In this document: in pieces, positions 41,562 through 56,500 of the stretch
Layout of the letters: every line of letters starts with the position of its first letter
Position numbering within the stretch: the first letter of the stretch is position 1
Source: Varroa destructor
Taxonomy: Eukaryota; Arthropoda; Arachnida; Mesostigmata; Varroidae
Length of the DNA stretch: 64,000 bases
Assembly: GCF_002443255.2 (NCBI RefSeq)
Contig: NW_019211460.1
Span: 27,128,481 to 27,192,480, forward strand
Direction: 5' to 3'
Made by a program: the position numbers and the translations under genes
Notes under the pieces: model-generated
Told to the model about the DNA's origin: nothing
What the model saw: the letters and a program-made list of their open reading frames with translations, nothing else
Databases searched by the model: none

Positions 41562-44500
41562 GACGAAATATGATAAACTGTAGGCGAAACTTAATGGGTA
41601 CAGTGTTTCTTCGAATATAAAACATTATGAAAAGTCAACTTTTAGAATGTTTCGAGCGCAGACGTTGCCAGATTCCTTGGGGCTTGAACTTGTCCGTCGA
41701 ATAAATTTATAGCAGTGGTTTACTAATAATATTTGATGTGTGGTACAAAAATGAATAGAAAATAGAACTCGACATCATCTCCTCCTGATCCATCCTGTAA
41801 CTGGCAGGAGTCTATCCAACGGTTGTTTTCATGTTTCAGGTATCACCGGTGGGCGTTGTCGTTTGTCCGAACTGAAAAAACTCTCGGAGTGTTCTTGGTG
41901 ATCCGGAATCCCGCGCAAAGCTCAAGGTGAGCCAACATTTGCAACGTTTTAAGATCAATACACGTAGGTATTACCAGAAGCGTATAAGCATACAAAATAC
42001 TGAAGTACGGATAATCAATAGAGTTCGCTAAGCTAAGTTTCATTACCTTGTTAACTTCTGACTTACTCTGAAACCTACTGACCAAATATGTTGAGAAAAG
42101 GAAGGACGGAATCGAGGTTTTACTTGTGTCAGGCGTAGGCTTATAGTTGAGCAAAAAATCCAGCCTAAAGTACTCTGCAAATTAAACCTGATTGAGCTGT
42201 AAACCTACTTATCTATTTCTCACCTGGAAGCCTAATGCTGTTACCCCTGCCTGCATTTATCTTTGTATTCGTTCCGGCAAGAACAATGCATGCATATACA
42301 TCAATACACCTATGTATATATATATATAATATTATTCTTTGGATCTCTTACTTCGTTTTCGATACGCAGCTTAGTCACCTCAACTTCATTGGATATCTGC
42401 TTCCCAGTTTCCGGTTTCTAAACCCACTTTCCGAATGATAATATACTGCAAGATGCAAAGAAAGAATTTAGTTACAGTGCGATTGCAGGAAGTACCCCTG
42501 TTAATAAAATCAGTTTGACGAGTAAAAACGACTGCGGCGAACCAACACGATTTCCTCAGCCTCCACTAGTGCCGTTTTTTCTTTTTGGTTTTTAAGCCTG
42601 CAGTAAACCCCAGTTATTTTCTATGTCCATTATGTATTTGCGCACATGTTCCATTTGGTGCCTCTTTCTGCACGCCAAAATTATTGCAGCAAGTTGCTTT
42701 ACGTTTCGTCGAGGCCGCTGGTAGCAAATAGTTCTCTGCTTTCATCGCCCAGTGAACTGACGTGTGTTAGCTCTGCCCCTGTTCTTACCTTCACATGTGC
42801 GCCTTCGTATGGGAACAGAAATTGGGCGATGTAGAGTTGGTTTTCAAGTGTAAAAAATCCAAAGCAATCGACAGGCGGCTAGAGCAGCGAACATACATAG
42901 CTCTATTTTTAGATATGTTATGAGATCCTGGAAACTGAGCCAAGAGTGAACTATCGCGCTTGAAACATCAGCTTAATCTAAAAGAGGGGTGTCGTTACAA
43001 CTCTCATGTCTCCTCTGCTTCAGTGTGCAGCATAAATAGATTTTGAAGGGCAAAGTAGCTGAATTTTAGAGTAATTGCAAAGCTTGTTTTTGCTTTAAAT
43101 AGGTCGTTTTTAAGAACGCTCCAGGAGAATTATGGAAAAATATCATAGCACTAACAGCAGGCGCCCAAGGCTTATTCATATTTTACATTGCGCCTGTTGT
43201 GTGACACATTAAACCCTTAACTACAATTATCGTTGCAGGTGTTGTGTGGACTTTACGTTGACATTACTGAATCGGGAGCATTTCTCTCGTAATGAAAGCT
43301 TATCCGAAAAACAGACGCCGTTCACAGTCGACTCGCCTGCGCACGGCGCGGCCAAATGGTTGCCCCTGGCGGAGCTGGCCGAGAGAAGGTTCAACACAAA
43401 CTTTTTTTTCTCTAATTTAAACACCTGAACTATTAGATAACTGGGATAACTCACTGTGAAAACCTTCATGACACATTGCTGTATACTATTGATCTAGCGA
43501 CAGCGAGATGTTGTATAATGCTAACTTCACTGACACACCTACGAGTGCGAGCGTTCTTTAATCGAATACTCTTAAGAAGATCTTCTCTACAAAAAAAAAA
43601 AAAAAAAAAAAAAAACAGGTAGAATTGGCTTATTTTTACATGCTGAGATCACTTGCAAGCATTGATAACCTTTTGTTACTGATTGAACATACAGGTTCGC
43701 TGACGAAACAGGCGAGTTCCTCGTCGAGCTGTCCATGGCCAACGTGTCCACCATGTTCGATGCTGATATAAAGGTACGGGGCGTGCATATCCATATTTTT
43801 TTCCTTGATAGTATTTTCATACGATTATATTCACCATGAGAAACCAGCGCTCGTCTGTAGTTATGGCAGTGCAGTAGCGGAAGAAGCAGTGAGTATACGC
43901 TTATGAAGCGGAAATTCTAATAAAACAAATTTATAGATATATAAGCCTTTTGAGAAGACCAGTGAAGAAGCCGCGCCCATAGCAGAATGTGCAAGAGCTG
44001 TTCTACGCCCGGAACCATGATGGCAGCTTATCCGATAAACGCAGTTAGAGTCTTGAAGATTTTCTAGCGGTTCTTTTCAAAAAAGCGCGGTGGGAGATCT
44101 CTCAGATCTTTTCTTCCAGATCGTTAAGGGACGATCGAACAGCTAAAACGTATCAAAGAGTGTGAAGTGTATCCGCATGCAAAGGCGATAGCAAATAGGT
44201 GTCCAATCGTTTTGATTTCTATTATCTTCAAGATGACGAAATGAATGACCTACGTAAAAAGAGTCTTCAGCGCGAAGCGCCAAAGGTGTATTTCTTTAAC
44301 ATAAAACATGGCGAAGGAACGGCGATAAGCGGTAAACTGTCCGTTAGAGTTTTAGAATATCATTGCTATAAGTGAAAATCTCTTGTTAACATCACATATA
44401 GTGACTTAAAGAGTGCCTTCGACACTATGCCATACGAGACGACCCTGCTTGTTGTTGCCCTCTAAAAACGGTATCGAATTAAATTCAGTCAACGATTTTA

Positions 44501-47500
44501 TACTTCAAAAGGATTCTAGGCAAGGTCATAGGCAAGGTCAGTGACCATCAACTACTCGGAAGGAATAACATTGGACAATGCGTTAGTTGTGCTTTTCCAC
44601 TTCTCTAGTCGATGAGACTGATAAGGACCACCACTGGAAAGACTGGCTATAATAATTTTATGTGGCGAAAGGCCACAGGATTCTATTTTGTAAGGCTATA
44701 GGAAGAAATGGAATTGTCGTTGCTTTGTTAGAAATGCAATGCACTGCACAACAACGTGTAAGCCTCAGCCTGAGATCAGCCACTGTGCATATAAATTTAT
44801 AATGTATGAACCTCGCGCATGCGTGAGCCCGCTGATGTACGTTTCAGCCATTTTAGAAACTCAATAAAATAAAAGAAATAAATTTACTAGGCAAAAATAC
44901 TACGTAGCCTCTCTATAGGGTAACATTTTACCGTTGACTGCGCAGCCGCGATTTTCCTCCTTAGATTGAAATAGAAAGCAGATAGTGATGACGACGCCGA
45001 ACAATGCAGGAATTGGTATCTTATGTGAGAGTGACGTCTTTCCTAATTTGTCTGCTGGTACGAATAGCAGAAAAGGGCTTATTATTAAAGGTCACGTTTA
45101 TACAGAAGCGATAAGTCATCCTCGTATGTGGCATACTAGAAAAAAAAACCCAATTAGTAAGGTGAAAGTGTAGTCCGACCTGACAGAAATGACTAACCCA
45201 AACACAACTGCTATATGCACATAAACCACTCGGCTACCGTCTAACTTAGACATAAGCAAACCGGCAGCCAACTTGGTAAAAATATGCAACGACGTCTCGG
45301 AAGCTTTTATGAATAGTCATCACGATTTCAATACCGGTCTGACGACGATTTCTTGGTTGAACCAAAAGCGTCGGAAACCGAAAAAATCAGAGCTTGGAAA
45401 AAAAAGAACCGGTCATACTTATGATAACGATGTTTATTGTTATTACTATCAATTGGGTCGACCCCAACAGAGTTCGTCGACAAGTTCGGCCGATTAAAGC
45501 CGATTCATTTCCACTAATTAAGACTATGCTAGTTAAAACGTTTAGTTCAAGGTAAGAAGCAAAGTGAACTGCAGTGCACTGCCCGACGTATTTTCCGGAA
45601 AAATTCTCTGACCAGCTCTTTTTACACTACATACAGTATTTAGCCGTAATACAAGAGTCTAAAATATGAATATGTACATATTCTAATACGGTGTTTCTTA
45701 TTATTATTATTATTCAAGATGAATTTTAAGAAAAAGCAGTAAACAGAATATGGGTAGTATAGGCTGTTGTTAGTGGTTTTCGAAGTGTGTGTTCGAGTGC
45801 CGACGTCGTCAACCGCGTTTTGAGGTCTTCTCTGGATATCGCATACGGAAGGTACACCTTTTCTTATGACTCGTACTTTGCTGCATTCTAAAGTCTGAAT
45901 TTTTTTCTTTTACAGTATTTGGGTATCACTCTATCTACTTGTTTTGCTACTCTGTCGCGGTCCACTTTTTCTACATTTTGTTCACGGTATCCATTAGAAT
46001 TTCGACACCTAAGAGCTCAAAGTACCGCATCGATCGAGCCAAGGGTTAGTTTTAGATTGAGAGGCAGCGTGTGTACACGTGGGCATGCTACTTCGTGTTG
46101 AACTTTTCCGAGATGCAAAAAACAAACAGTATATAGTGTTTGAGCAGTCTCCACACTGCAACCTTACAGCAGGGCTCCCCTTTTTACCTTTGTCATAAAC
46201 AATGGCCGAAGTAGGGAGTAGCAAGAGCAGCGTTAGCAAAGTCAACAACGATTATATTAGGATTTGGCATGGACGCAAACGGGAAAAGAGATTGAGGGCA
46301 ATATTAAAATCGTCACTGTCATAATTTCATATAGAAGCATATCTAACGCACGTCCGATAACGTACCTTAGTAGCTTTTTAAGTTCTTTAGATATCCATTT
46401 TTCTGGTACGCTTGAGCGCTTAGCACCCCACGGGCTAATATGGACATGCGTGAAATGCATTACGAAGGTTCTACGTTTAATTATTTCTGCCAAACAACCT
46501 TTTACTGGGACTTAAGCAAAATGTTTTCATGTAGTGAACCTATTATACCAATACAGCAAGCTGCTATGTTCTATGTCTGACCTTTAGTTCTACGAAAAAT
46601 TTCTCATATCCCACCAAGGCTAAGCTCGACAGTGGAAAGTGCATAATTTCGAAAATACAAATATTGTGATCCTATGAGAGCAGAATATATTTACACGTTT
46701 CCCAAAGCGCTTTGGGTCCGCTGCCGCACGTTATCCATGCCTGTATTGCAGGACAGGCTTAAACGACGTCTATATAATATATAATATCAACGCGTGTGTG
46801 ATTGTTTCACACGATCGGGGTGACGTCTTGCAACATTTGAGAACTGCAGTGGTTAACCTTATAAATAAGGTTTATATCGCTCAAATGGTAACATCGGATG
46901 AGACACTAAGTAAATATATGACCATATCTTGAAGTCACAGATTTGAAAAAATAGACAAATGCAGTGTGAGACCTGAACTCAGCGTGATTTCTACTTTAAT
47001 TTATTATGCTATTATGCTATGTAATACGTCTCGAAACCTTTTCTGTTCGGCCATCGTACCTGAGTACCTCTTTCAAATGAAGTGTTCAACTTCAGTACAG
47101 AGGAACAGCAGCAATGATTAGTGATATATTGGTGGTTGCTAGACACTAGTTAAAGTAAATAGTAACCGTATTTGGTTGATTTTGGCTCTAAAACGCAGTT
47201 TGGGATTCGGGGCTAAGTTGAAGTTTCACGCAGATCCTCTTCAGGAGGGAAGTAAATCGACAATTTCTTTCAAAGAGCTTTCATGTGTTTCTCTGAGACG
47301 CGTATACGTTACGCTGTTATGTTTGTCATTAACACGATGTGTTCATTTCGTTCGTTTCTATTCAGATTCCGCCTCATTACATGGGCAACTCAATCGGAGT
47401 GGGAGCTCACGATGAGGGTCGACGATACACAACAACTATGCACCAGCAGCACATTGTTAAGTGAGTATGTACGCCCGCGAGATTGAGTAGGGTTAAGGAT

Positions 47501-50500
47501 TTAAAAGCAGAAGGTTTCCGATCGTGCTCAGATGACCAAATTGATCGGCAGTTGTAAATATAACCATTTCACGCTCATCAAACGTGAAGCAACAATTTCA
47601 ACCATATTAACTGCGTTACACACAAGCCTAAATAAGATTTTACAAAATGTTCACTTCGTATTTATCAGGGGTCCCTAGTTAACTATGTCCTTGACACTTA
47701 ACGTCGAAGTGTTTCTCTGAGGAATCACAGGCTTTATATCACTACCTGAACTGGGTTCTGCACATACGGCAAACTATTCAGTCAGCTTGTCAACTATAGT
47801 TTCGTTTGTAGATACAGATATTTGATCCACTCAGTTATCAGTGCACCTATTCCCAGAAGTCTATTTAGAAGTACTGTCTATTATCTAACAGGCGCTTTTA
47901 CTCACGAAAGAGTATCGTCGGTAGAAGATTTCAGACATAATGAAAGATGTTTCCTTGCGCGACTAATATATATATATACATAGCATTACCATCTATAGCA
48001 GGGATATGTGCCAAGGTACCAAAAGTTTTTAATGTTTTGCCGTAGTTTACTACGATGTACTAGACGCCCAAACGTGAACCTGCTGACTTATCTATTGCTT
48101 TGGGCTCGTACGATATTCCACCAACAGGATCGAGTCGCCCTTTTTATCGTTTGGCGGGTTCGAATGGAATGTAGTAGTCCTGCCCTTCGGAAGTCCCGAA
48201 GATAACGAGTCTCCCCGTGCACCCAAGGTTCTTCTCAACAGACTCACCGGTAACTTTCGACGAACAAGCAGTTCGCCAACGAGTCCTATTTAGATAGAAA
48301 CGTTTTAGTTTTCTAAAGGATATATTACAGTACTATCATTTTTTTTTTATTGATAATTTAGAGCAGATTTCATACCGATGTCACATGAGCGCATGCGCAA
48401 GGAAATGGAGCTTCCCTTTTCAATGGATGCCTACGTTTATGAGCAAGTATTATTAATTTATACAACATACAAGCGCGCCGCTTCCAGGACTTGAAATTGA
48501 TTGAAAAAGTTTTGTCTTTATACTGTTGTCGTTGAAAAAAATAACATTGATTTATTCAAAACTTAATAAAAAGCACACGAATGTATCTTTTTTTTTTTTT
48601 TTTTACCAATTATTCTACTTTCTCTACAAAGGTATTCTACTCTGTGAATATTTTCACCGTACAACAGTACGGCAAAGATACGAGAGCACCACATTGACGA
48701 AAATAGAGCGTATTCGCCATTCTAACTAGTGAATGATGGTTCTTATAAGGCCAGACAACCTGTTGTCGGTCGCTGTCATTTTTTACATGATGCAATATAT
48801 TAAGTTAATTCAGTGCGTGATAATATTGCTTATTTTTGTTACCCCTGGCAGGGTCGTTATATTAGTTTTATAGCACTTGATGATCGTACAAACATATTGA
48901 CAACGTTATTGGATTGCAGGACAGACAAATTATCTAGCCGCAACGCTGTTTATTACAGTACGGACAGAGTGTTTCCTGTGGTTGCAGCGCTCTAGAATAA
49001 TTAGAAAGATCGCATCAACATTTAAATGAATTATTAAACAATTAAAAATCTCCCTTTGGATAGCCATATATCCTTGCCAATGCAGGCTGTGCCAAAAAAA
49101 CACAATTTCTGTTAACTGGTATGTATACGCATGTAAACGCATCTAATGGTAATTTCAAGCAAGTCAGCCCATATTTGGTTTCAGGCAGATCATTGCCGCT
49201 GGCCACTTTTCAGTATCTACGGGTAACAAACTACTCCGAACGCCGTCCGTGTTCTATTCAATCAGATCTACACGACGGATGTGGTTTAATATTTATTAGC
49301 ACGTGCATTGCAGCTGCCCTGTACAAAAGTACCGGGGGAAAATGATATCTTGATCTGTTGAAGAAACAAGTGCTGTTTCTATGTGGCCCCACGAAAGCGT
49401 GCTCGTGCGTTAGATCGCCAAGGGCTGACTGCTAGAAGATCAGTCAGTGTCTTTTCAAAAGTGGACCAGCTATTTTTGTAGCCCCTGGTTACAAAAGCAA
49501 ACTTTTACTCATAGTTATTCATTTATGAGCAGAACCCCTAAATATATTAGTGCCGGTGCCTTTGATCACATCTGTACTGTATAATCGAGCCTATACTGCG
49601 TGTGGTTAGTTTAATGTCCAATCCAACGATGGACGGTCCTGTTTTGTCGGCCATGTTCTGTGCTAGGCCGTGCTTGCTGCTTCTGGGACAACTTCGAAGC
49701 GATGCTTCATGATGCTACTTTTCGCCACACCAAAGCAGCGACGATGTCTACGTCGAACGATGGAGAAAGAAAAAAGGTAGCCTCTGTTACTTAAGGCTTT
49801 GCACTATTTCGAACTGAGAAGTCCGCGCGAAGTAATTCCGATAGGCAGATCAGCCGTGGTCGCCCGCTATCAGTGTGCGAAAGCTGAAAGCCAAAATGCA
49901 GACTGAGGGCCGACAATCGCTAGCCTTTTATTCGCTGCCCCTACCTTTCACTGAGCGGAAATATATTTTTATAGGTGAATAGCGCGTATAACGACGGCAG
50001 ATAGAAAGAGAGAGAGAGAAGCAAGGGGGCGCACCGGACCGGGAATTTTCAACTGACGCCATTGTTCACTTCTAACTGCTTTGCCTGCCAAGTGTTCCCC
50101 TTGCCTTGCTGATATGTACAGGCCGAACGGCCGAGGCCTCGCGAAGTCTGAAAAGGGGTTCCAGAGTGCTGCAGATTTGTCAGAAGTAGGAAGGAGATAG
50201 CGATTCGTTTTGCTTGCTCTCTTTATAATGCTGCTATGAATATTGAAAATCTATAGAGATTAAGATGACGACAGTAGATGGGGAGTTTGGGAACCGCGCG
50301 TGTCCAGCATATGCGTAACGTCCTCTAAGATACATTTATAATAGATCGTGCAGCACGCCATGTATGTGACCACCGTATGTATTCGTATATAGGTAGAGTA
50401 AAGCAACCGCCTGATCAGTTACCCCGATCAGTTTTTACTTACATTCGATGACAGATCTTGCAAAAGAAGCGTTGTAGTACGGTCAGTTACCTTTCGTATT

Positions 50501-53500
50501 CGCGCATTTGAAAGAAACAAAACTAAGGATTCGCAAATGCCCGCAAGCTTATTTCTGCTGCTTGATAGCTACCTTTAAATTATTGAGTTCTATGTAAACT
50601 GAATATGGTTTATAATTACATAGTGACGTGAACAAAGGCTAAGGTCACTCAGCGACTTGTAGTTAGGATAGAGAGGATATGACGCTTTATCTTCCGGTGG
50701 CTAGGCTGAGATTTTGACGTTCAAGTGATTCGATCAATGACGAAATGGGGCATGTTGAGCTACGGGTGTCTGTCGTACTTATCTTCTAGCTTTTAGCAGT
50801 TGTACGCCACGATGCCGTTCACCTATGAATAAAACGTACTATTTATACATTTGGACATACGTTTTCCTATTCTTATGCTGGTTAATTTATTTACTATGTC
50901 CAAATAACAGTATATATAGTGAATATATAACGATTGCTGGATACATAATGCTACTATTTTAAAACAACAGCTATATACTGGCTGAGCTGCGAGCATTTTA
51001 GATGAATATATATTGCCTCGAAGTTTCTCTATACTGAAGCATAGCTAGTATTTACAATAAAATAATAATTAAGATAATAGTAGCTTGCAGAATACAATCG
51101 TTTAGTTTGCCTATTCTGCGCATCCAAACCATATGTCGCTTTATGTTTCAAACAGTGTGTACCCTTCCTAAAATCTGATAAGATGTCTTTCAACTATACA
51201 AATACCATAAAAAAATAAGTAAAATTTTTCTGTTCGTAACGGTCGGTGCGAGGATTCGACTGCGGGACAGAGTAAAAACAACTTAGGCCCAGATTAAATT
51301 CGATACAAATCTAATTCCATCTTATAATTACCTTGGCGCCTTAGATAAATTGACAGTGACACCAAGAAGTTTGTAAAAATACAAGCAACAATAATAGTAG
51401 CTGGATCGTAATTTTTAGTAAACCTGAGTAAATTTTACGTGCTTTCTATCTTAATGCTGTACTGTAATATTGATGTGATGATAAGTGATGTTAGAAGGAC
51501 GATTCACAATATGGCAACGTGCTAGCCTTATAGGCCAAGCATGTGCGTGCTTTGTATGATGGTTTTTCTAGGTCCGGCGACCTTTTTGTTTTGGTTCTAT
51601 TATTGTACGTTTCGTAGTTTTCAAGTATCTCTACTATATAAGAACTTCCTATAGAAATCTATAGGGTAACAACTCTAAGGTAGTCTCCGTTGGCACTGAA
51701 GGGGTGTTGGTGTTGAGAGTCTGAGGTGTTTATGTATATTATCTTTATTATAAGACCAACGTTTATTTTGTTTATTGGCGTTGAAAGCACACGCATTCAT
51801 CATTGAGAATGTGCTTGTTCGCTAATCTTAGCCTTCGTGAAAAATATTTCACTCATATATGTTGTCTTCGTGTTCACTTCGACGAAATGCTGGTCTGCAC
51901 ACGGAATTTTATAAAATTCATGACACACTATTTTTATTGGTTAGGTTTCCACTGCTATTGTACTGCTCCGCATTACCCTCCATGTCTCATCTTTTATTTA
52001 TTTATTTTTTTTTTGCTTACTGAGATATTGCTCTATTACCAAACGAGCGAATGGCAAGTTCTGTAACTTCTACTATCTGGAAGTAAACGAGGAAAGGTCG
52101 AAAATCGCATAATGCTTTCTTAGGTTACATCCTGCAAGTGTCGAAACTATCCTACCTGCGTAATGACGTTTTTCGCCGGCTACTGCGAGTATAGGCGTGA
52201 TTAGGTCACTTTCTGCTTAACCGATCGGTTTGTGGGTTTAACTGAAGCATTTGTAGTTACTTTAATCAATTCAGCGAATCTTTCGACCACTCGGATGACG
52301 ACACATGGAATACAACCGGCAATGGATAAATGACTGTTTAAGGCGGTACTGATGACGGCTTTGCCGGCTTTAAAGCATCAGAAGAAACACATTTCATTAT
52401 AAGTAACGAAAGACAATTTACTCTTTATTCTGACTTATTTTTTTTGTTTTTCTTTTTTATTTTTTAATAATCTTATTCTAAAGCATTTCCTCATAAAGGT
52501 TGTTACTATTTCTTTTACCATACATGACGGCTAGCCAGCACCGTGTTTGCTAGCTTAATGCCTCAGAGTGAATTTTATATTAGATTTAATGGGCAATGAG
52601 TTCTAGAAAAGGGGAAAATGTCTGTTCCAACTGCTACGTGGTTACAATTATTTGACATCAAAGGCTCCTCTCGTGATCAAGTTTGGTCTAACATATGCTC
52701 TGTGCTAATTCATCAAGTCATTTAAAAAAAAATGCAGCTCTGCAGAAAATACGGTTTACATTTGATTTGATGGAAGCGAAAATATGGTTCGTTTTACCAG
52801 TTTCAGCTTATTCTTTTCTTTTTCAGCTTATTCATGAGCGTTTACACTGGATATAACAATAAAGCACTCTCCATCAAACACCCCCACCTCGTTGAGGGTT
52901 GCGTCTGCCGACTGAATCACATTGCGAATTTCCCATTTAGAGAGACATGGCACATTTTTCTCACCGTTCAAACAAGCCTATATTGTATCGTTCACGTGTT
53001 TAGTATTGGCGGACACTTATGCGCCTGGCAGTACTTTAGGTATAGTCAGAGCAGTAATTGTTTAGATAAGAGGCTGTGCCTTTAACTACGTACCATATTA
53101 AGGTGACGAAGACTAGGGAAAACTGTTACTGCCAAATAGTAAACGGTACATCGTTTCCTATATGTCCAATTATAATTTTTGTTCATCCAATTCACTTGTT
53201 GTGCGGTGCTCGCCAGTACTTCTACATACGTTTTGCGTCGTTCCTAGCACTTCAGCATCCACTGTCTAATATAAATATATANNNNNNNNNNNNNNNNNNN
53301 NNNNNNNNNNNNNNNNNNNNNNNNNNNNNNNNNNNNNNNNNNNNNNNNNNNNNNNNNNNNNNNNNNNNNNNNNNNNNNNNNATAGCCAATAGCGGTTTTC
53401 ATCCTGGCTGGCTTTGTCTTTCGGATCTACTGAAATAGGCCTTACTCGGTTCGAACTTTCATTTTCGCGAGGCATCATTTGACCTTCAAGAATTGCAGAG

Positions 53501-56500
53501 TCAGGATCTCTTTCTTTTCCCACATGGCTCCCGTCTTGGCCAATGAAGGCCGAGGACAGTTAGGTACCCGTAACTGTGGGCTCCCCCAACAGTTTCCCGG
53601 AACAGACTTTTATCATTTTGGTCGTTTCCCGTTTGTCATCATATAGAACGAGACTTAGGCTGACTCATCAGGTACCGCCGCGTTCTTGTTGACATGGGCC
53701 TGCAACTCGTCAAATGCAAAAGTGCTTGTTGCATAGCTTTACCGATATATGCTACAGCATATGTGGCTCACCTTTGTCAGAAGCTAGATATATTCAAATA
53801 ACCCTACTGCAATTCTTAGGAGAAAATATTTGTCAAATAGCACCATATACATACATAAATAACCTATACACATTCATGGGATCTAGGTACATATATGCCG
53901 TTTGCATCCAACTCAACCTGGCCAGTACTATAACTTGCTTCATTGTTTCAAGCCAAATGAGATAGAATAGTCTAGTTACCCATTTTTTTCTTTGTCTCCT
54001 AATAAGGCAACGCTGGCAGACTATTCTTCTTCCATGGGTCTTATTCCTCGTACGACTGTAGACACCAGCTCTAGACTCAAATTCACCTGTCCGTGACGCA
54101 GGCCACTCGTGCCAATTGGCGACAACGTTACGAGGCAAAGTGGACAAAGAAGGCCTAGACTGGATCAGTAGTATCGTTTAAATAGTTCACCACACGGCTA
54201 ACAGGTAGAAGGATGCAAGCCGAAAATAGGTAGAAGGAAGTGTTTCTCATTGACCCTAAACGAACGAGGGCAGATAGACTGGTAAGATAGTTACCTCGTT
54301 GCAGGCAAAACTGCTAAGTAGATGAGCATTGTACTGTCGGCTAATAGGTGCGTATCTTTGACCGTACGTACTACAGTTCGTAATTTGCCATACCTGGTAA
54401 TTTAATTGCTAACTAGGACACCGCAATATGTTGCGGCTTGACCAGGCACCTAACACTTCTTTCCTTTTGATCGCGTCTGTATAACGCAATATAATATACT
54501 ACGGTATAACTGTAACAAGTTGGCACATGATAACAATACCAAATCAGTTACACTTCGATAATAGGAGCGCGGTAACCGTGTGAGAGCAGGCATCTTTCAT
54601 AAAGTAGTCGTTACTGAATTTTAAAGCAAAGTTTACATTTTTATGGAAATTTGTGGTTTACAATAGTTTCTTTCTAACGTTTTTATCTAAATGCGGGTAG
54701 AGTTTTGTCCATCATAAATGCCAGCCTTCTAAGTAAACGAGCCAAGTTAAACTGTGCGGCGGCAAGAAGTTGTTATATGAATGGTGGATAGGTTTACGTA
54801 GCTCGACCAGGAGAGAAGTATTGCTTTTTCTGCTCGTCTATGAGCAAAGTGAAAATAAAATTTTTCGCGAAAACGGTTAGCTTTATGGAATGAAGTCTTC
54901 CTACTTACTTAATTTACGTTTAGTTTACGCTGCACTTATTAGCATAGCTTTTTTTTTCTAAATCTAAACATGTTTCTATACCAAGAAGTTTGAAGCTCGT
55001 CGTAGTCTATAGAACCCTAAGAGGAGATTACGGTTTATCTATCTCCGCGCCTGATATTTTCCGACAAACTGTTTTTTTTTTCGTATTCTTGGTCGCTGTT
55101 TCGTTCCGGATATTTCTTAACTAAACAGCGATAATAATGTGTATCTCAATGTTTATCTGTACCATTTAATTTCTTCGGATAAAAGGTATTTTTTTTGCGG
55201 TTACTTTTCGGTTATTATTCACATAAACATAATTTGAAAATGTATCGAAATCATGATAGCATAATTATTTTACACGTAAGTAGAAGGCAAATAATTTTTT
55301 CAATAAACGAAAACGAAGTAAAGATATAGACTTGCATTGCTATAATCGTTTGGGGCAAGGATGCTACCGAACGTAGCTACCCTAAACGTTACACGATTAA
55401 TATATCTTTTGATAATTAGAGTTATTTACTGCCAAAATGTACTCAAATCACTAAATGAAATGGCAATGTGTACATAGCATAGGATACGTTCTGAAAAAAA
55501 AAAATGGTGACATCGAGATCTCGAATATCTTCGCTAGCGGAGAAGTTTAGCATCAAAAGCCTCATCGTCTTAAAAAAATCGGGAAAAATTGGGTGAGGGA
55601 GACTGTTGACGCTACTGTTCAGGGGAAACAGCGGTAGTCATCATTTCTGATCTAAGCGCCGTTCTTATAGAATAGAGGGAACTCAATCGTCGCAATAATC
55701 TCGTTTGTCGAGTTAAAAAATACAAGAAAATATGTGGTACAAGTCATTGCTGATGCATTTCAGGATTTGAGCATCCGTGCCGTGTGCAGTACCGACTGGT
55801 CCTAGGCGGTGGCAAAAATACGGTTGAATCGGGCCTTCTGGATCAAATCTCAGACCTCGCTGGACGGATACGCGGGTTCCCTTTAAAGGTAAGCATAGCC
55901 AACTATAAGTGACTATCAAACTCCGAGATGCCATAGCTGTCCATTTTCAATACAACAATTAGAACAAGCGATTTTAAGCTCTCGAAACGTTTCCTAAAAA
56001 CAACTGTACCAGTGAATAGATCTGGACCATATTATTTCCATATTTGTCGCTCATCCTAACAAGTGCCTGCCATTTTCAAGATCGAGTCACCGTGCTGCAA
56101 CCTGCGTGAATACTCTCATACGTGAATACTAATCCTTGTTTGCACCGTGTCACGATTAAAGGGTATCGATCATAACGTCATCGTTTTTGTGGCCTTAAAA
56201 TAGGCAACAACGACTTCGATCTAGCAACTACAATTTATAAAATTCGTTACGGTCTTGAGAATCCTGTCGCATTGAAGCGTCGTAATACGTCTAAAGCAAG
56301 CCCGTTCATTTGATAGTTATAGTTTGAATAATAGCGATCACATGTCTTGCTTTTACAGTTAGATGTCAGCATTTTTCTTCTAGACGTTTATTTCCGATGA
56401 TATTGTAAATGATCCTATCACACCTCGTATAAAAATTAGCGTCCTTATACTTTACTCTGAATTAACGACTCCTTCGCACGCCTAAAATGCCTGCATAACA

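Larger units (their letters stand above)
38712..41839 (+). other. Intron 2 of the MATH gene
   Basis: A 3128-nt intron from gtaagt to atgtttcag. It contains a SINE-like element (39625-39718), a minus-strand coding relic (about 39840-41340) and a TA/CA microsatellite (41510-41561), each listed separately. The rest shows nothing recognisable. Confidence 0.8.
48250..55763 (+). other. Intron 7 of the MATH gene (7.5 kb)
   Basis: The longest intron. It holds a less AT-rich block at about 49620-50170 with a (GA)n tract near 50008-50022, long T runs (48590, 52440), the assembly gap 53282-53381 and minus-strand coding relics beside it. I see no host exon, and the phases of exons 7 and 8 do not require one. 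Confidence 0.7.

Noticed and set aside
45524..45552. A 29-nt microexon ending tcaag|gtaaga that would fit between exons 5 and 7
   Set aside because: The exon at 47366-47460 fits the same phases with far better splice sites and a normal size.
45773..45851. Open interval between ttgttag and gaag|gtacac
   Set aside because: Two frames are open, neither giving the phase needed in the MATH gene; no family resemblance.
48362..48447. Exon-like frame ADFIPMSHERMRKEMELPF after a T-rich acceptor and before caa|gtatta
   Set aside because: Its phases do not fit between exon 7 and exon 8, which join perfectly without it. The donor is weak.
49600..49790. GC-richer stretch with an ATG-started MSTSNDGERKK frame before gtagcc, as a possible alternative promoter
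   Set aside because: The peptide is only 11 codons and the donor is weak. No evidence links it to exon 8, and its phase 0 exit does not match.
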